Below are positions 22,876 through 33,600 of a stretch of 64,000 nt of DNA, piece after piece (position 1 is the first letter of the stretch; every line of letters starts with the position of its first letter). The DNA is taken from the NCBI GenBank assembly GCA_015179025.1, contig WHUX01000060.1:186001-250000 (forward strand), given 5' to 3'. Made by a program: the position numbers and the translations under genes. The notes beneath the pieces are model-generated. The model was given only the letters and a program-made list of their open reading frames with translations. It did not search any database and was not told the origin of the DNA. Origin of the DNA: Terfezia claveryi. Lineage: Eukaryota; Ascomycota; Pezizomycetes; Pezizales; Pezizaceae.

Positions 22876-24915
22876 GTGGAGTTTAATATATTTGAAGAAT
22901 TCCCTGAGCTATTCTCAGAAGATAAGCCAACTACATTACTACCAATTAGAGAACCTTATGACATCATGCAACATAAAATTATAGTTCCTGATGGTGCAAC
23001 TTGGGAACCTGTATACTATACAAACTATACAAGGTTTCTGGATCAAGTAACTGAGAAAATGAGGACAGAGCTAGAATCTGGAAGGATAGTACTATCTAGC
23101 TCACTCAACAGTATCCTTATGTTTATACAGCCTAAAAGGGATTTAGATAAGAATGGCAAACAACAAGCCAGATTCTTATTGCACTGTATACCTAGAAATA
23201 AGCTAGTACAAAAGGATAAAACACCCATGCCAAATATCAAAGCAATATTAGACTGGATAGCTAGTAAGGAGTTTATCTCAGCAGCTGATCTGGCAGATGG
23301 CTATCACAATATTAGGCATGCACATGAATCAGTGAAACATAGCACCTTTACAAATCACCTAGGGAAATTTGACTCATTGGTTATGCAGCAGGGTGATTGC
23401 AATGCACCTGCAACCATGATGAGGGCTATGAACTGGTTATTAAGGGATTATATTGGAAAGACTGTCATGGTTTATTTAGATGACATTCTAATTGGCACAG
23501 ATACCCTGGAGGAACACAAGGAAGTGTTAAGAGGGATCTGCAGGATATTGGCTAGAGAAAAGTTTTTCTTCAACAAAAAGAAATGCCAAATCCTAGCTCC
23601 AAGGCTAAAAGTACTGGGATTCATTGTTACCAAACAAGGGTTAGAAATGGATCCAGAAAAAATCAACTCAATAGCAAATTACCCAATCCCTGACTCAAAG
23701 AAGAAATTGCAAAAGTTTCTAGGGATGGTTAATTACTTGAGAAGGTTTTGTCCAGAATTGGGAGCTGTAGCCAAACCACTATCAGAATTGCAGGGGTCAA
23801 CAAAGAAGCACATGTGGACTCCTTTGCATAATGAGTCATTCAGAAGGGTTAAGGAGCTGATAATGAGCAATAAAGTGCTCAAACCAATTAATCATGACTC
23901 AGGCCTTCTAATCTATTTAATTACTGATGCCAGTAATACAGGGATATCAGGATGGATTGGCCAAATGGAGAATGGTGTTATCAGGCCAGCAGAATTTTAC
24001 TCTAGGAAATTAAATGATGGACAAATGAATTACACAACAACTGATAAGGAATTATTAGCAATTGTTGACTCACTGAGGTATTTCAGGCCTGAACTACAGG
24101 GTCACAAAGTGATCATCCAAACAGATCACAAACCCTTAGTCACATTTATGGATAGTATCCCTGAAAGTCAGATGAAGAGAAGGTGGCAAGAGACTATGAG
24201 TCAGTTTGACCTAACCCTAGAATACATTCAGGGCAAGGACAACCACATAGCAGATGTACTGTCCAGAGGAGTATATAGTCCCTCTGGATCCCCCTCTACT
24301 GGACAGTCTTCTCACCACACAACTTCTTTACTACAATATCCAGTAGTAATAAACCACCTCTCTGTTCCTATACAAACTTTCAAAAAAACTCCCCCACCAC
24401 ATTCTCCATCACCACCAATGCCTTCCTCAAACCAGCTCAGGATTAGAGGAGCCACTGGGAGACCAGTGTCTCCACCAATCCTTAGGAGACAATCTCCCAA
24501 CACCATCCAAAGGAGAAGGAGACTCCCTCCTCTCCAAATCACCACTACCAACCTCCCACCAAGACAGGTGCAGGAGGTTGACCCTACCAGGCCTGTCTGG
24601 CATAACAGAGAAGGCCTGAATGCAGTCTTTGAGGCTGAAAGGTACCAACCAACAGTTGAAGATGACCCTGAACCTGATGAATCTAACACACCACAAAGAA
24701 ATTTCAGGCTCAGAAGGCTCCAGCAGGAGCCAGCAGCAGTCCAAACTACTGCCACCACTACCAGGGCCCAGGCCCAACAGCAACAACAAGAGGAGGAAGA
24801 GAGAGGAAGGTTAGTTACAAGAAAACCCAAGTTTCAAGTAGTAATTAACAAAGAACCTAGTACCTCCTCTCCCTCTACTCTTGCTGCCCCTGAGGCAGAA
24901 GACCCACAGGAATAG
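22876..24915 (+). CDS. pol: RT-RNase H segment of outer retrotransposon Pol
   Basis: A 679-codon frame, in the same frame as the upstream protease and separated from it by TGA and TAA codons. The RT part carries LHCIPRNKLVQ, AADLADGYHNIR and the catalytic YLDDILIG (about residue 199). The RNase H part carries LITDASNTGISGWIGQ (about 352) and DHKPLVTF (about 416). About 220 Pro/Ser/Arg/Gln-rich residues then lead to a TAG at 24913. The same frame stays open beyond that stop to 25278 with acidic, Pro-rich sequence. It is likely part of one gag-pol precursor in the ancestral element and cannot be made as a single product from this copy. Confidence 0.85.
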   Translation: MEFNIFEEFPELFSEDKPTTLLPIREPYDIMQHKIIVPDGATWEPVYYTNYTRFLDQVTEKMRTELESGRIVLSSSLNSILMFIQPKRDLDKNGKQQARFLLHCIPRNKLVQKDKTPMPNIKAILDWIASKEFISAADLADGYHNIRHAHESVKHSTFTNHLGKFDSLVMQQGDCNAPATMMRAMNWLLRDYIGKTVMVYLDDILIGTDTLEEHKEVLRGICRILAREKFFFNKKKCQILAPRLKVLGFIVTKQGLEMDPEKINSIANYPIPDSKKKLQKFLGMVNYLRRFCPELGAVAKPLSELQGSTKKHMWTPLHNESFRRVKELIMSNKVLKPINHDSGLLIYLITDASNTGISGWIGQMENGVIRPAEFYSRKLNDGQMNYTTTDKELLAIVDSLRYFRPELQGHKVIIQTDHKPLVTFMDSIPESQMKRRWQETMSQFDLTLEYIQGKDNHIADVLSRGVYSPSGSPSTGQSSHHTTSLLQYPVVINHLSVPIQTFKKTPPPHSPSPPMPSSNQLRIRGATGRPVSPPILRRQSPNTIQRRRRLPPLQITTTNLPPRQVQEVDPTRPVWHNREGLNAVFEAERYQPTVEDDPEPDESNTPQRNFRLRRLQQEPAAVQTTATTTRAQAQQQQQEEEERGRLVTRKPKFQVVINKEPSTSSPSTLAAPEAEDPQE

Positions 24916-25214
24916 ACACTTGTGGATGAGTCCTCTAACTCAGATGAACCTGAGGAATGGGAAAGAGCCAGGGAACCCATAACTACAGAACAGATGGAAC
25001 AGTCCTTGAGAAGGGCTGACAGGGGTTCTGTGGTTGTGAGAAACCTTCAGGAGTGGAACCCTACTCTTGAAGGTACCTTGAAGAGAAGGGCTATCTCACC
25101 TAAGTGCAAGGATGAGGCAGACAACAAGAAGGTACACTTCCAGCCTCCTCCTCCACCAGGAGCCTCACCTGCATCCTCTGTCAGCACCCTTCCTGACTTT
25201 TCCCTGAGGATCCA

Positions 25215-25768
25215 ATCCTCCCATCCTCCTCTGACAGAACTCATGACAAAGAGTTCTGTTCTCTATGTGGTAAAGTAGGCCACAAAACTTCCCAATGCAA
25301 CAACAAAGATCCTACAATTAATCTTTGTGACAACTGTTGGGCAATTGGACACTTTAAGGAGAACTGCCCTAAAAGGGCTAGATTCCCTCCTCCTAGGTGT
25401 ACCAACTGCATGGAAACAACTCACCTCAGCAACAAATGCCCCCTTGACAACAAACTCTTCCCACTGCAACATCCACTCCCAGCAGAAACCATCAAAAAAT
25501 GCACCATATGCAACCAAGATGGTCACTAGTCCCACCTATGCCCAAATCTCCCAAAGGTCACTACCATAGGAGGAAAAGAGATACCAAGATGCAAGTATTG
25601 TCTTGGCTACTATAACCTGAACAAAAACTTTGTCAGCTCCTGTGACACTAGAAAGAATAATTTGAAGGCCCTCAATAAGCCCTTCCACAATAGTGACTAC
25701 CTGAAAAAGGCAATAGGGGTCCAGGATGAAGATGAAAAGAGCATGGAACCAGATTTGGTAATTGCTGA
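25215..25768 (+). pseudogene. Zinc-knuckle array between RNase H and integrase of outer retrotransposon
   Basis: Beginning at GAG 25251, a frame different from both neighbours encodes four CX2CX4HX4C knuckles in a row. They are CSLCGKVGHKTSQC, CDNCWAIGHFKENC, CTNCMETTHLSNKC and a fourth interrupted by a TAG (about 25531) between its His and last Cys. A fifth Cys-rich stretch follows (CKYCLGYYN...). Linkers are Lys/Pro-rich. Single knuckles are normal in Gag, but a row of them between RNase H and integrase is unusual. The frame changes (RT in one, knuckles in the second, integrase in the third) imply indels at about 25250 and 25760. What the array binds is not known; nucleic acid is the family expectation. 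Confidence 0.65.
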
Positions 25769-27649
25769 GTGGATAAAGATCATGAGTTGGAATGGCATTA
25801 TGGAGAAGAGTTGGAAAAAGATACAGTGTTTGGACCACTGTACTTAAGAGTCAAGAAAGGAGAGCAAGTACCTACAGTAAAGGTACAGGATGGGTTTATG
25901 TACCTCTTGAAGAGTTTTGCTTGGAGGATGGTAATTCCCAAGGGATTACAAGTTAAAGGTAACCCTGCCTCTGAAGCCCTTATCCAACAAGCACATGTCA
26001 CTACTGGACATGGAGGACTTGCAAAAACAACAGAAGAGCTTACCAACAAGTACATCTTTCAGGATTTTTATAAACAGGTTGAACAATTTGTGAGGAGTTG
26101 TGAAACCTGTCAAATCACCAAAGGATCCACACAGAAACCTCCTGGATTCCTTACTCCTCTAAATGTACCTACTAGGCCATGGGGTAGTATGGCTATGGAT
26201 TTTCTTAGTATGGAACCTGTTATGATTTCATGTACTGAATTTACTCTTGGTTATAGAACTCCTAAAGATAACAAGCCTCACATATTGTTATTTCATAAGT
26301 TATTAGTCATGACTGACAGGCATTCTGATTTCACATTCTTGTTACCTGTTGCAGACAATGTTGATACATTAGGGGTTATTGATATCTTTGAAAGATTCAT
26401 TAAGCCTAATGTGGGTTTTCCTTATGAAATTGTTTCTGACCAAGACCCCTTGTTTATGTCTACTGTTTTTCAAGATTGGATGCAGAAAAATGGAATTATG
26501 CATAAAGCATCTTCCACATATCACCCCCAGACTGATGGGACAAGTGAAAGAAAGAATAGGACAATTATTCTTATGTTTGCAGCCAAGAAGCTAGAACAAG
26601 GAATGAATTGGGTACAAGCCACACCTTCTGTTCAAACAGAGGTGAATGCAAGAGTTAGTACTATAAGAGGACTTTCTCCCTTTTTTACCAAGCTAGGATA
26701 CCAGCCTAATTTGTCACCACCTATCCTGCCTCACCCAATTCCTACCTATTCAAACCCTACAACCAGATTTTACCAGGTTGCTGAAAACCTTACCAAAGCA
26801 AAAAAGGACCAAATTCAGCAAGCCAACAAACACAGAAGAGCCTCCCCTGATTACCAAGTCAATGATCAGGTGATGCTGTCAACAAAGAACCTCCCAGCAA
26901 GGTACCACTCCTCCAAACTATCCCCAAAATGGATAGGCCCCTTCACTATTACCAAATATTCACCATGGAGTCAAAATGCTCAACTTGACTTCACTGACTT
27001 CCCTGACCTCAATAATATCAACAATTCCTTCCACACCTCACTTCTCAAGCCCTTCTTCCCTAATCCAATAAAACTGTTCCCCTCCAAAACTCTGGAACAA
27101 CCAGGACCAGTTAAGGAAGACAGGTATGAGGTAGAAAGAGTTTTGGAATTTAGGTCACAACCTAGAACAGGGAAGCTGCAGTACAAGGTGAAATGGAAGG
27201 GATGGCCTCATAAATTTGATGAGTGGGTATATGCTGATGGTGTTGATGAGTCATTGAAAAAACAATTCTGGTTGACTGGTAATAAGCAAGCAACTTACCA
27301 AAAGAGGAAGGTTGGTGAGAATAAGCTTGGCAAGAATAAGACAAGGAAAGAAACCTTGCAAATGATTGATGATGAAAGGAAAAAAGTCCTTGCTCCCCCT
27401 GTTTCATCTAATGTAGTCAAGATTAACAAAGGCAAAGGAAAAGAGGTGGATTTACCCCAAATGATGCTTAGACATTTCTTCTTGGAAAGACAGCCACAAA
27501 AGGTAATTGGTCAGTATTTTGATGACATTGCTGTTAATAAGGATCTCAAGGAGGGGTATAATAATGTCAGGTATGATACAGGAGCAAGTGGTAGTAGTTC
27601 CTATAAGGATAGGAACAATAGGTATTATGGGTTGAATGTTAACTACTAA
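25769..27649 (+). CDS. pol: Integrase-chromodomain segment of outer retrotransposon Pol
   Basis: A 626-codon frame. The HHCC finger (HVTTGHGGLAKT...CETCQITKG, about 79-118) is followed by the DDE core: AMDFLSMEP, VSDQDPLFM and the Glu of TSERKNRT. A GPF-type C-terminal module (WIGPFTITKY, about 388) and a chromodomain (YKVKWKGWPHKFDEWV, about 467-482) follow. About 130 further Lys-rich residues are specific to this element. No internal stop. The segment is out of frame with RT, so expression as a fusion would need the lost ancestral frame. Confidence 0.85.
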   Translation: MDKDHELEWHYGEELEKDTVFGPLYLRVKKGEQVPTVKVQDGFMYLLKSFAWRMVIPKGLQVKGNPASEALIQQAHVTTGHGGLAKTTEELTNKYIFQDFYKQVEQFVRSCETCQITKGSTQKPPGFLTPLNVPTRPWGSMAMDFLSMEPVMISCTEFTLGYRTPKDNKPHILLFHKLLVMTDRHSDFTFLLPVADNVDTLGVIDIFERFIKPNVGFPYEIVSDQDPLFMSTVFQDWMQKNGIMHKASSTYHPQTDGTSERKNRTIILMFAAKKLEQGMNWVQATPSVQTEVNARVSTIRGLSPFFTKLGYQPNLSPPILPHPIPTYSNPTTRFYQVAENLTKAKKDQIQQANKHRRASPDYQVNDQVMLSTKNLPARYHSSKLSPKWIGPFTITKYSPWSQNAQLDFTDFPDLNNINNSFHTSLLKPFFPNPIKLFPSKTLEQPGPVKEDRYEVERVLEFRSQPRTGKLQYKVKWKGWPHKFDEWVYADGVDESLKKQFWLTGNKQATYQKRKVGENKLGKNKTRKETLQMIDDERKKVLAPPVSSNVVKINKGKGKEVDLPQMMLRHFFLERQPQKVIGQYFDDIAVNKDLKEGYNNVRYDTGASGSSSYKDRNNRYYGLNVNY

Positions 27650-27712
27650 TGTACATAACCCATCTCCCCTGTTTATTTCCTAGGATGGAGTTTTTATCTA
27701 AACAGGGAGGCA

Positions 27713-28330
27713 TGTAAGGAAGTGGCTTACTCATACCCTATGACTAACCCTCTCCCTCACAAATGTATTTCTTATATATTTTCTTACTCAGCAAGCATCT
27801 CAAAACAGACAACATTCTGTATGCTGTCTGCCTTGCTAATATTTCACATGCTTTCACATGTTATCACATGCTTTCACATGTATAAGTCTAAGTTAAGACT
27901 TAACCTATTTTGTACTAGATAGTATTTGGAAGTACTATCTAGAGGATCAGATGATGTAGATCTTGATCACACGTAAGGGTCAGATGATGGTGCACTGCCT
28001 CAGCACTACTCCAGCACTGCCCCGTTGGAATCACATATAGTCCCCTGAATTTCCCTTCAGTTGGACAGATAGTTAGAACTGAGAACATAGTTAGAGTACA
28101 ATCAATATAGAAGTTCCATTGGTTAATTTCTAAGTGCCTTTGGCACTCCTATACTACTTTACCTATTACAGTAATCTTATGCTACTGGTAATAACTTTAA
28201 TAGTGAGGATAAACAATACACTATTAGTAATCTACTTTGTAGTATACATTACTAGCCTGAGATCATCTGATTAGATTAGATCCTTATCTAATCTAATCTG
28301 ATTGTCCAGTCCCTCATACAATACTTTATA
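27713..28330 (+). repeat. 3' LTR of outer retrotransposon
   Basis: 618 bp, partner of 10375-10992. It is preceded by a purine tract, AACAGGGAGG (27701-27710), and followed by AAAAT. Confidence 0.9.
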
Positions 28331-29020
28331 AAAATAACTTTATATCTTTTCTAGCTTAATTTATTTTATTATTTCTTTTAGCTTACTCTCTTCCAACTTT
28401 CCTCTAGTATTAATAGTAGCAAGAAGTATACTTTGTATAAAGAAGGCCTCAGTTTCTTTTTAGAACACTTACTTATACTGTCTTTAAAGGTACTCTTCTT
28501 TCTTCATTTAGAAACTACTAAGATTATAATTTAATAGAATTAATACTAATAATTTAATCAATATCTAAAGTATAGCTATACTCTTCTTATTATAAACTCC
28601 CTTAATTATATCTATTAAACTTGACTAATATTACTAGTAACTTATATACTTGCCAGTATAGATATACTTAAACTATATTTCCAGTACTATTAGTATTACG
28701 AGTAACCTATATACTTAATATAACTATATCCCTTAACTTTAGTCTTGCCAACAACCTATACACTTACTTATTTAAGTACTATTCTAAATTATATATAAAC
28801 TCATAATAGTCATGCTAGATATTTATACAACTTTTGAAATATAACTACTTATAAAGACTTCAACTTATAAACCTTAATAGTTTACTAGTAACCTATATAC
28901 TTGTCTATCACTGACCTTATTGAAAAACTTTTAAGAAATCTTATACATATATATGTAAATATATAAGAAGAAATATAGAGCAAAAAATATTATTAAGTAG
29001 ATCTAGTATATAAGATATAG
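28331..29020. other. AT-rich stretch, no gene
   Basis: Strongly AT-rich with recurring ACTTATATACTTG/AACCTATATACTT words and no open frame of note. It looks like mutation-decayed repeat DNA. It is continuous with 35281-35640 once the retrotransposon between them is removed. Confidence 0.6.
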
Positions 29021-29496
29021 TATCACAACTGTGTTCTTAGTCTTGTTTTGACACTCGAACAGGCTTGTTCGGGTGTCGTTGATGGGTGATTGTTATCTTA
29101 GCTTCCGAGATAGGAATCTCGGGAAGCTTATTCCTTCCACGGCCTTGGCCTGGAATCATGTATATATATCTTCGTCCCTCCGCCCTCTCATTGGATCCCC
29201 ATCCAACGTCTTGTATATCTAATACAGGGCCTTGCTTCTCTCCACGTTGGTGCATCCCCCTTGTGCACCTCCTTGCCTTGCTTCGCCTTGTCTCTGCAGC
29301 CCAGCTGCCTCCCTTGACATACGCGGCAACTGCTTCCGCGTGTCTCGTGTCCCTTGCCCTCTGCCTCTCTTGCCTCTTGCCCTTGCCCCCGTCCCAGCCT
29401 TCCCCTATCACACATGTAGCGCTCCTACATGTGCGATCTCCTTGTCCACTGCCTAGGCGTACCCCTTGGTCACCACGTCCCCCGAGCCTCGTTACA
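29021..29496 (+). repeat. 5' LTR of second gypsy element
   Basis: Starts TATCACAACTGTGTTC (partner starts TGTTACAACCGTATTC) and ends GCCTCGTTACA. The first dinucleotide has decayed from TG to TA. Confidence 0.85.
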
Positions 29497-29532
29497 CTAC
29501 ATTGGATCTTCTCGACCAACTGGTACGCTGTC

Positions 29533-30693
29533 ATGTCCGGAACCCCTCCACCTACTGTCAGGTTTCAAACCTGGAGGAACTCCCCTATACCTTCAGGACT
29601 GAACGAATTGAATGCCTATCATTGAGAGATCATCGACATCTTCGAGGCCATGGATGCCATCGGGGCCGAACTCGGCAATAGCTTGGCCGTGGCTGAATGA
29701 AAACTGAGATCCGCCAATGAAGAAATCACAGTACTCCAAAACGACCTTGACAATGCCACCATCGCTCTGGCCAACGAGCGAACCATGATCCAGACCCTCA
29801 ACCGCGCTATGGCCGCTATGTCGGCAACCCCACCCTCCGCACCAACCGCCAAAACTGAAAGTATTCCAACCCCCCCCAAATTCAATGGGGATAGGGCTCG
29901 CCTCCGAGCTTGGAAGAACTCGGTAAACCTCAAACTTAATGGGGACTCAGCCAGATTCCCATCCGAGCAACACCGATTGGCTTATGTCTTTGCCCTGCTG
30001 GAGGGTAAGGCAGTAGATCAAATCCAGCCATATGTCCTCGAGACTGGGATTAAGCTGGACGGCTTCCTGGCACTCTTCGCTATTCTAGACAGGGCTTTTG
30101 GGGACCCCGATGCCGTGAGCACGGCTAGCCGAGCCCTCCGAGCCCTGAAACAACGTAATTCGGATCTGTCCACATATGTGGCAGAGTTCTCCAGGCTGGC
30201 AGCAGAAGTATTGTGGAACGACCAGTCAAAGCTCGAGCAGTTCTAGTAGGGACTGAATGACGAACTTCAACAGGCCATGGTCACCTTCCCAGAGACTAAG
30301 AGTCTCGACGAATTAATCGACCAGGCATCCAGGGTAGAACAACGGATGGCTAGGTTGAGACACCGCCTTACCTTCCGCCCTGCCACCCGCTCACCTCAGC
30401 AACACCAACCACAGCAACCGACCCCCAAGCCTGCCCAAGTCCCGGCCTCGGCCAACAAACCCGCGCACCCCTCTCTCGTGGCAGGTGGTGCCGTGCCTAT
30501 GGACCTATCCGCAGGTAGGCCACGGTTAACCCAGGAGGAGAGAGATCGCTGCCGGAATAATGGGCTATGTATAGCCTGTGGGAAGGCCGACCACTTCATT
30601 GCGGCTTGCCCCCTTCGAAAGAATCGCTCCCTGGCCATACATACGGTGTCCGAGACCCCAGAGGAGTCGGGAAAAGCGGAGTCCCTTACCTAG
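29533..30693 (+). pseudogene. gag of second gypsy element
   Basis: One frame runs from ATG 29533 to the stop at 30693, interrupted by TGA at 29623 and 29698 and a TAG-TAG pair at 30244-30249. Visible are a coiled N-terminal part, the gag domain (PPKFNGDRARLRAWKNSV, about 29871), FLALFAILDRAFGDPD (about 30064) and the CCHC knuckle CIACGKADHFIAAC (about 30571-30612). The frame is otherwise free of indels, which points to base substitution as the inactivating process. Confidence 0.8.
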
Positions 30694-33600
30694 TTGCTGA
30701 CACTAGCAAGGGACCTATTATGGGTCATTTATCTTTGTCTGCATTTTCCTTGCCTGTATCTATGTCTGTTGATGAATCTCGCTTGTTTGGTGAGCATTTT
30801 GTAGTACCAATAACTGTTAAATTCAATAGTAAAACAGTGGTAACATCAGCTCTCATAGATTGTGGTACTTCGGGGATAGCCTTCATTGATCAGACCTTCG
30901 TCAGTAAAAACTCCATACCAACCTCCAAGCTAAAGACCCCCCGCCTTCTTAATGTCATTGATGGCCGCCCTATCTCTTCTGGGGCTATTACCCATCTCGC
31001 GTGTCTGCCCAGTGCTATTGGAGACCATTCGGAGGACCTCCCAATGTTCATGACCAAACTAAAATATCCGATTGTCCTTGGGATCCCCTGGCTTAGAATG
31101 CACGATGTGTCAGTCAGCTTCAGCTCTTACACCTTGCAATTCAACAGCCATTATTGCAGAACAAACTGTGGAGGTCTAAAAATTACCGTCACGGGGCTAT
31201 ATGCATTACCACTCCCGATAATCCACCCAACCCAGGTGGTACACCAGCCCGTGCCTATCAATGCTGCTCACTGCCCTGCTCCCTCTGTTCCCCCGTTCCC
31301 CCCGTTCCTCCCGTTCCCCCCGTTCCCTCTACTCCTCCTGTTCAACCTCCCCCAAAGCCCCTGAATATTAGCTTTATTGGGGCAGGGACTTTCGCTTACC
31401 TCACAAGGAGACACAAGCTGAAGGCGCATGCCCTTTCCATACATGAGGTGAACCTGGAAATCAACAAGATGCGACCTAAGGAGGAGTGGAAGGCCATGGT
31501 CCCGGAGGAATACCACGAGTTTATTGATCTGTTCTTGGAAAAAGCTGCGGAGAAGCTGGCGCCCCATCGACCATACGACCATACAATCCCGCTGGTAGAA
31601 GGTAAGACCCCCCCTTATGGACCTCTCTATAGGATGTTCCGGATGGAACTAGAAGCTCTAAAAAAGTATCTGGAGGAAAACCTCAACAAGAGCTTTATTC
31701 ACCACAGCTCCTCCCCAGCGGGTGCCCCGGTGCTGTTCGTGAAGAAGTCGGACGGCTCTCTTTAGTTGTGTGTTGATTATCGTGGCCTGAACGAGATAAC
31801 GGTTAAGAACAGATACCTCTTGCCCCTAATCCAGGAGACATTAGCCAGGCTTTCCAAGGCAAAATGGTTCACCAAATTGGATCTGAGAGGGGCATACAAC
31901 TTGGTACGAATTGCTGAGGGGGAGGAGTGGAAAACTGCCTTCCGGACGCGATATGGCCATTTTGAGTATAATGTGATGCCTTTCGACTTAACCAACGCCC
32001 CCGCCTCCTTTCAGCACTTTATCAATAATACTCTGCGGGACTTTCTGGATATATTCTGCACCGCCTACCTGGACGATATCCTCATCTACTCGGATACCCT
32101 AGCGGAACACAAGATCCACGTCCGACAAGTGCTGGAGAAGCTGGAGAGAGCTGGGTTATATCTGAAGCCGGAAAAATGCGAGTTCCATGTATAGAAGGTC
32201 AAGTATCTGGGGCTGATTATCACCACTGAGGGCATCCAGATGGACCCTGCAAAGGTTGCTGCGATCCAGGAGTGGGAAACTCCAGCCAACCTCAAGGATG
32301 TATAGGCCTTCCTGGGATTCGCCAACTTTTACCGCCGGTTTATCTTGGGATACTCGAAGATCGTGGCACCCTTGACGGCGTTGACAAGGACAAAGGGTAT
32401 GGACAAAAGCCAGCGCTTCCAGTGGGGTTTAGAAGCCCAATCTGCCTTCGAGAAGCTCAAGGAAGCCTTCTGCTCAGCCCCAATCCTAGCCCATTTTGAC
32501 CCCGATAGTGAGTGCATCGTGGAAACGGACGCCTCCGACTATGTCTCCGCCAGAATCCTGTCTCAGTATGTCAATGGAGTCCTCCACCCAGTAGCCTATT
32601 TCTCCAAAAAGTACTCCCTGGCGGAGTGTAATTACAAGATCTATGATAAGGAATTAATGGCCATTGTGCGGGCTTTTGAGGAATGGAGGCCCCACCTGGA
32701 GTCAGCGAAGGGGGTTATCGAGGTCCTTTCCGACCACAAGAACCTGGAATACTTCACAACTACCAAATTGCTGAATCGCCGGCAGGCTAGGTGGTCGGAA
32801 TTCCTGTCCCGGTTCAACTTCAAGATCAAGTACCGGCCAGGAAAGGCTGGTGGGAAACCAGACGCACTGACCAGGAGATCAGGAGATCTCCCTAAGGGGG
32901 GGGATGAAAGGCTACAATACTAGAACCAGGTGGTACTGAAGCCGGAAAATCTTGACCTGGCTGCCAATGTTCTGGCTGATGCGGAAGCTGAAGCTGAGGC
33001 TGATGCGGAAGCTGAAACTGAGGCTGATGCGGAAGCTGAAGCTGAGGCTGATGCGGAAGCTGAAGCTGAGGCTGATGCGGAAGCTGAAGCTGAGGCTGAT
33101 GCGGAAGCTGATGCGGAGACTGATGCAGGAGCCAACCTCCAACAACTGGTAAGACAGGCCTGTGAGGACGACCCCCTGGCCAAGGAAATCATCACTGCAG
33201 TGGATTCCGGCCAGCACCACCACCCCAAGATTTCCCTGGCCGAGTGTATAGTACAGGAGGGCCTCCTCTATCACCTCGAACGGCTCTATGTACCAGAAGG
33301 AGGAGGGTTATGCCTGAGGCTAATTAAGGAACACCACGATACCCTGGTGGCGGGTTACCCTGGAGTGGCTAAGACGTTAGAGCTCTTGGCCAGGGAATAC
33401 ACCTGGATTGACCAGCAGAAGGACGTGGAGTAGTACGTACAGAACTGCCATGTTTGTAAACGTGCTAAGCCCATCCGCCATGCCCCATATGGCACTCTGA
33501 AGCCCCTGGATATCCCGGATCGGCCGTGGCTGCACCTGACCATAGATTTCGTGATGGGATTGCCGGAAGACTCGGGATTCAACGCCATCTTGATGGTGGT

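Larger units (their letters stand above)
10375..28330 (+). mobile_element. Outer LTR retrotransposon (Ty3/gypsy chromovirus), hosting two nested elements
   Basis: Two 618-bp LTRs (10375-10992 and 27713-28330) bound the element, with AAAAT on both sides (10370-10374 and 28331-28335). The LTRs differ at roughly a dozen positions, nearly all transitions, so the insertion is moderately old. The order is leader, gag, zinc knuckle, protease, RT-RNase H, a second zinc-knuckle stretch, integrase and chromodomain. A chromovirus is inserted at 11943-18555, just before the gag start. A non-coding LTR element is inserted at 20064-21626 within gag. Removing both with their target duplications restores frame continuity of gag. 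Confidence 0.9.

Noticed and set aside
29086..29625. Long Cys/Pro/Leu-rich frames in the gypsy LTR at 29021 (and again at 34802)
   Set aside because: They lie within LTR sequence on both strands and mirror each other; explained by the CCTTGCC-rich composition.
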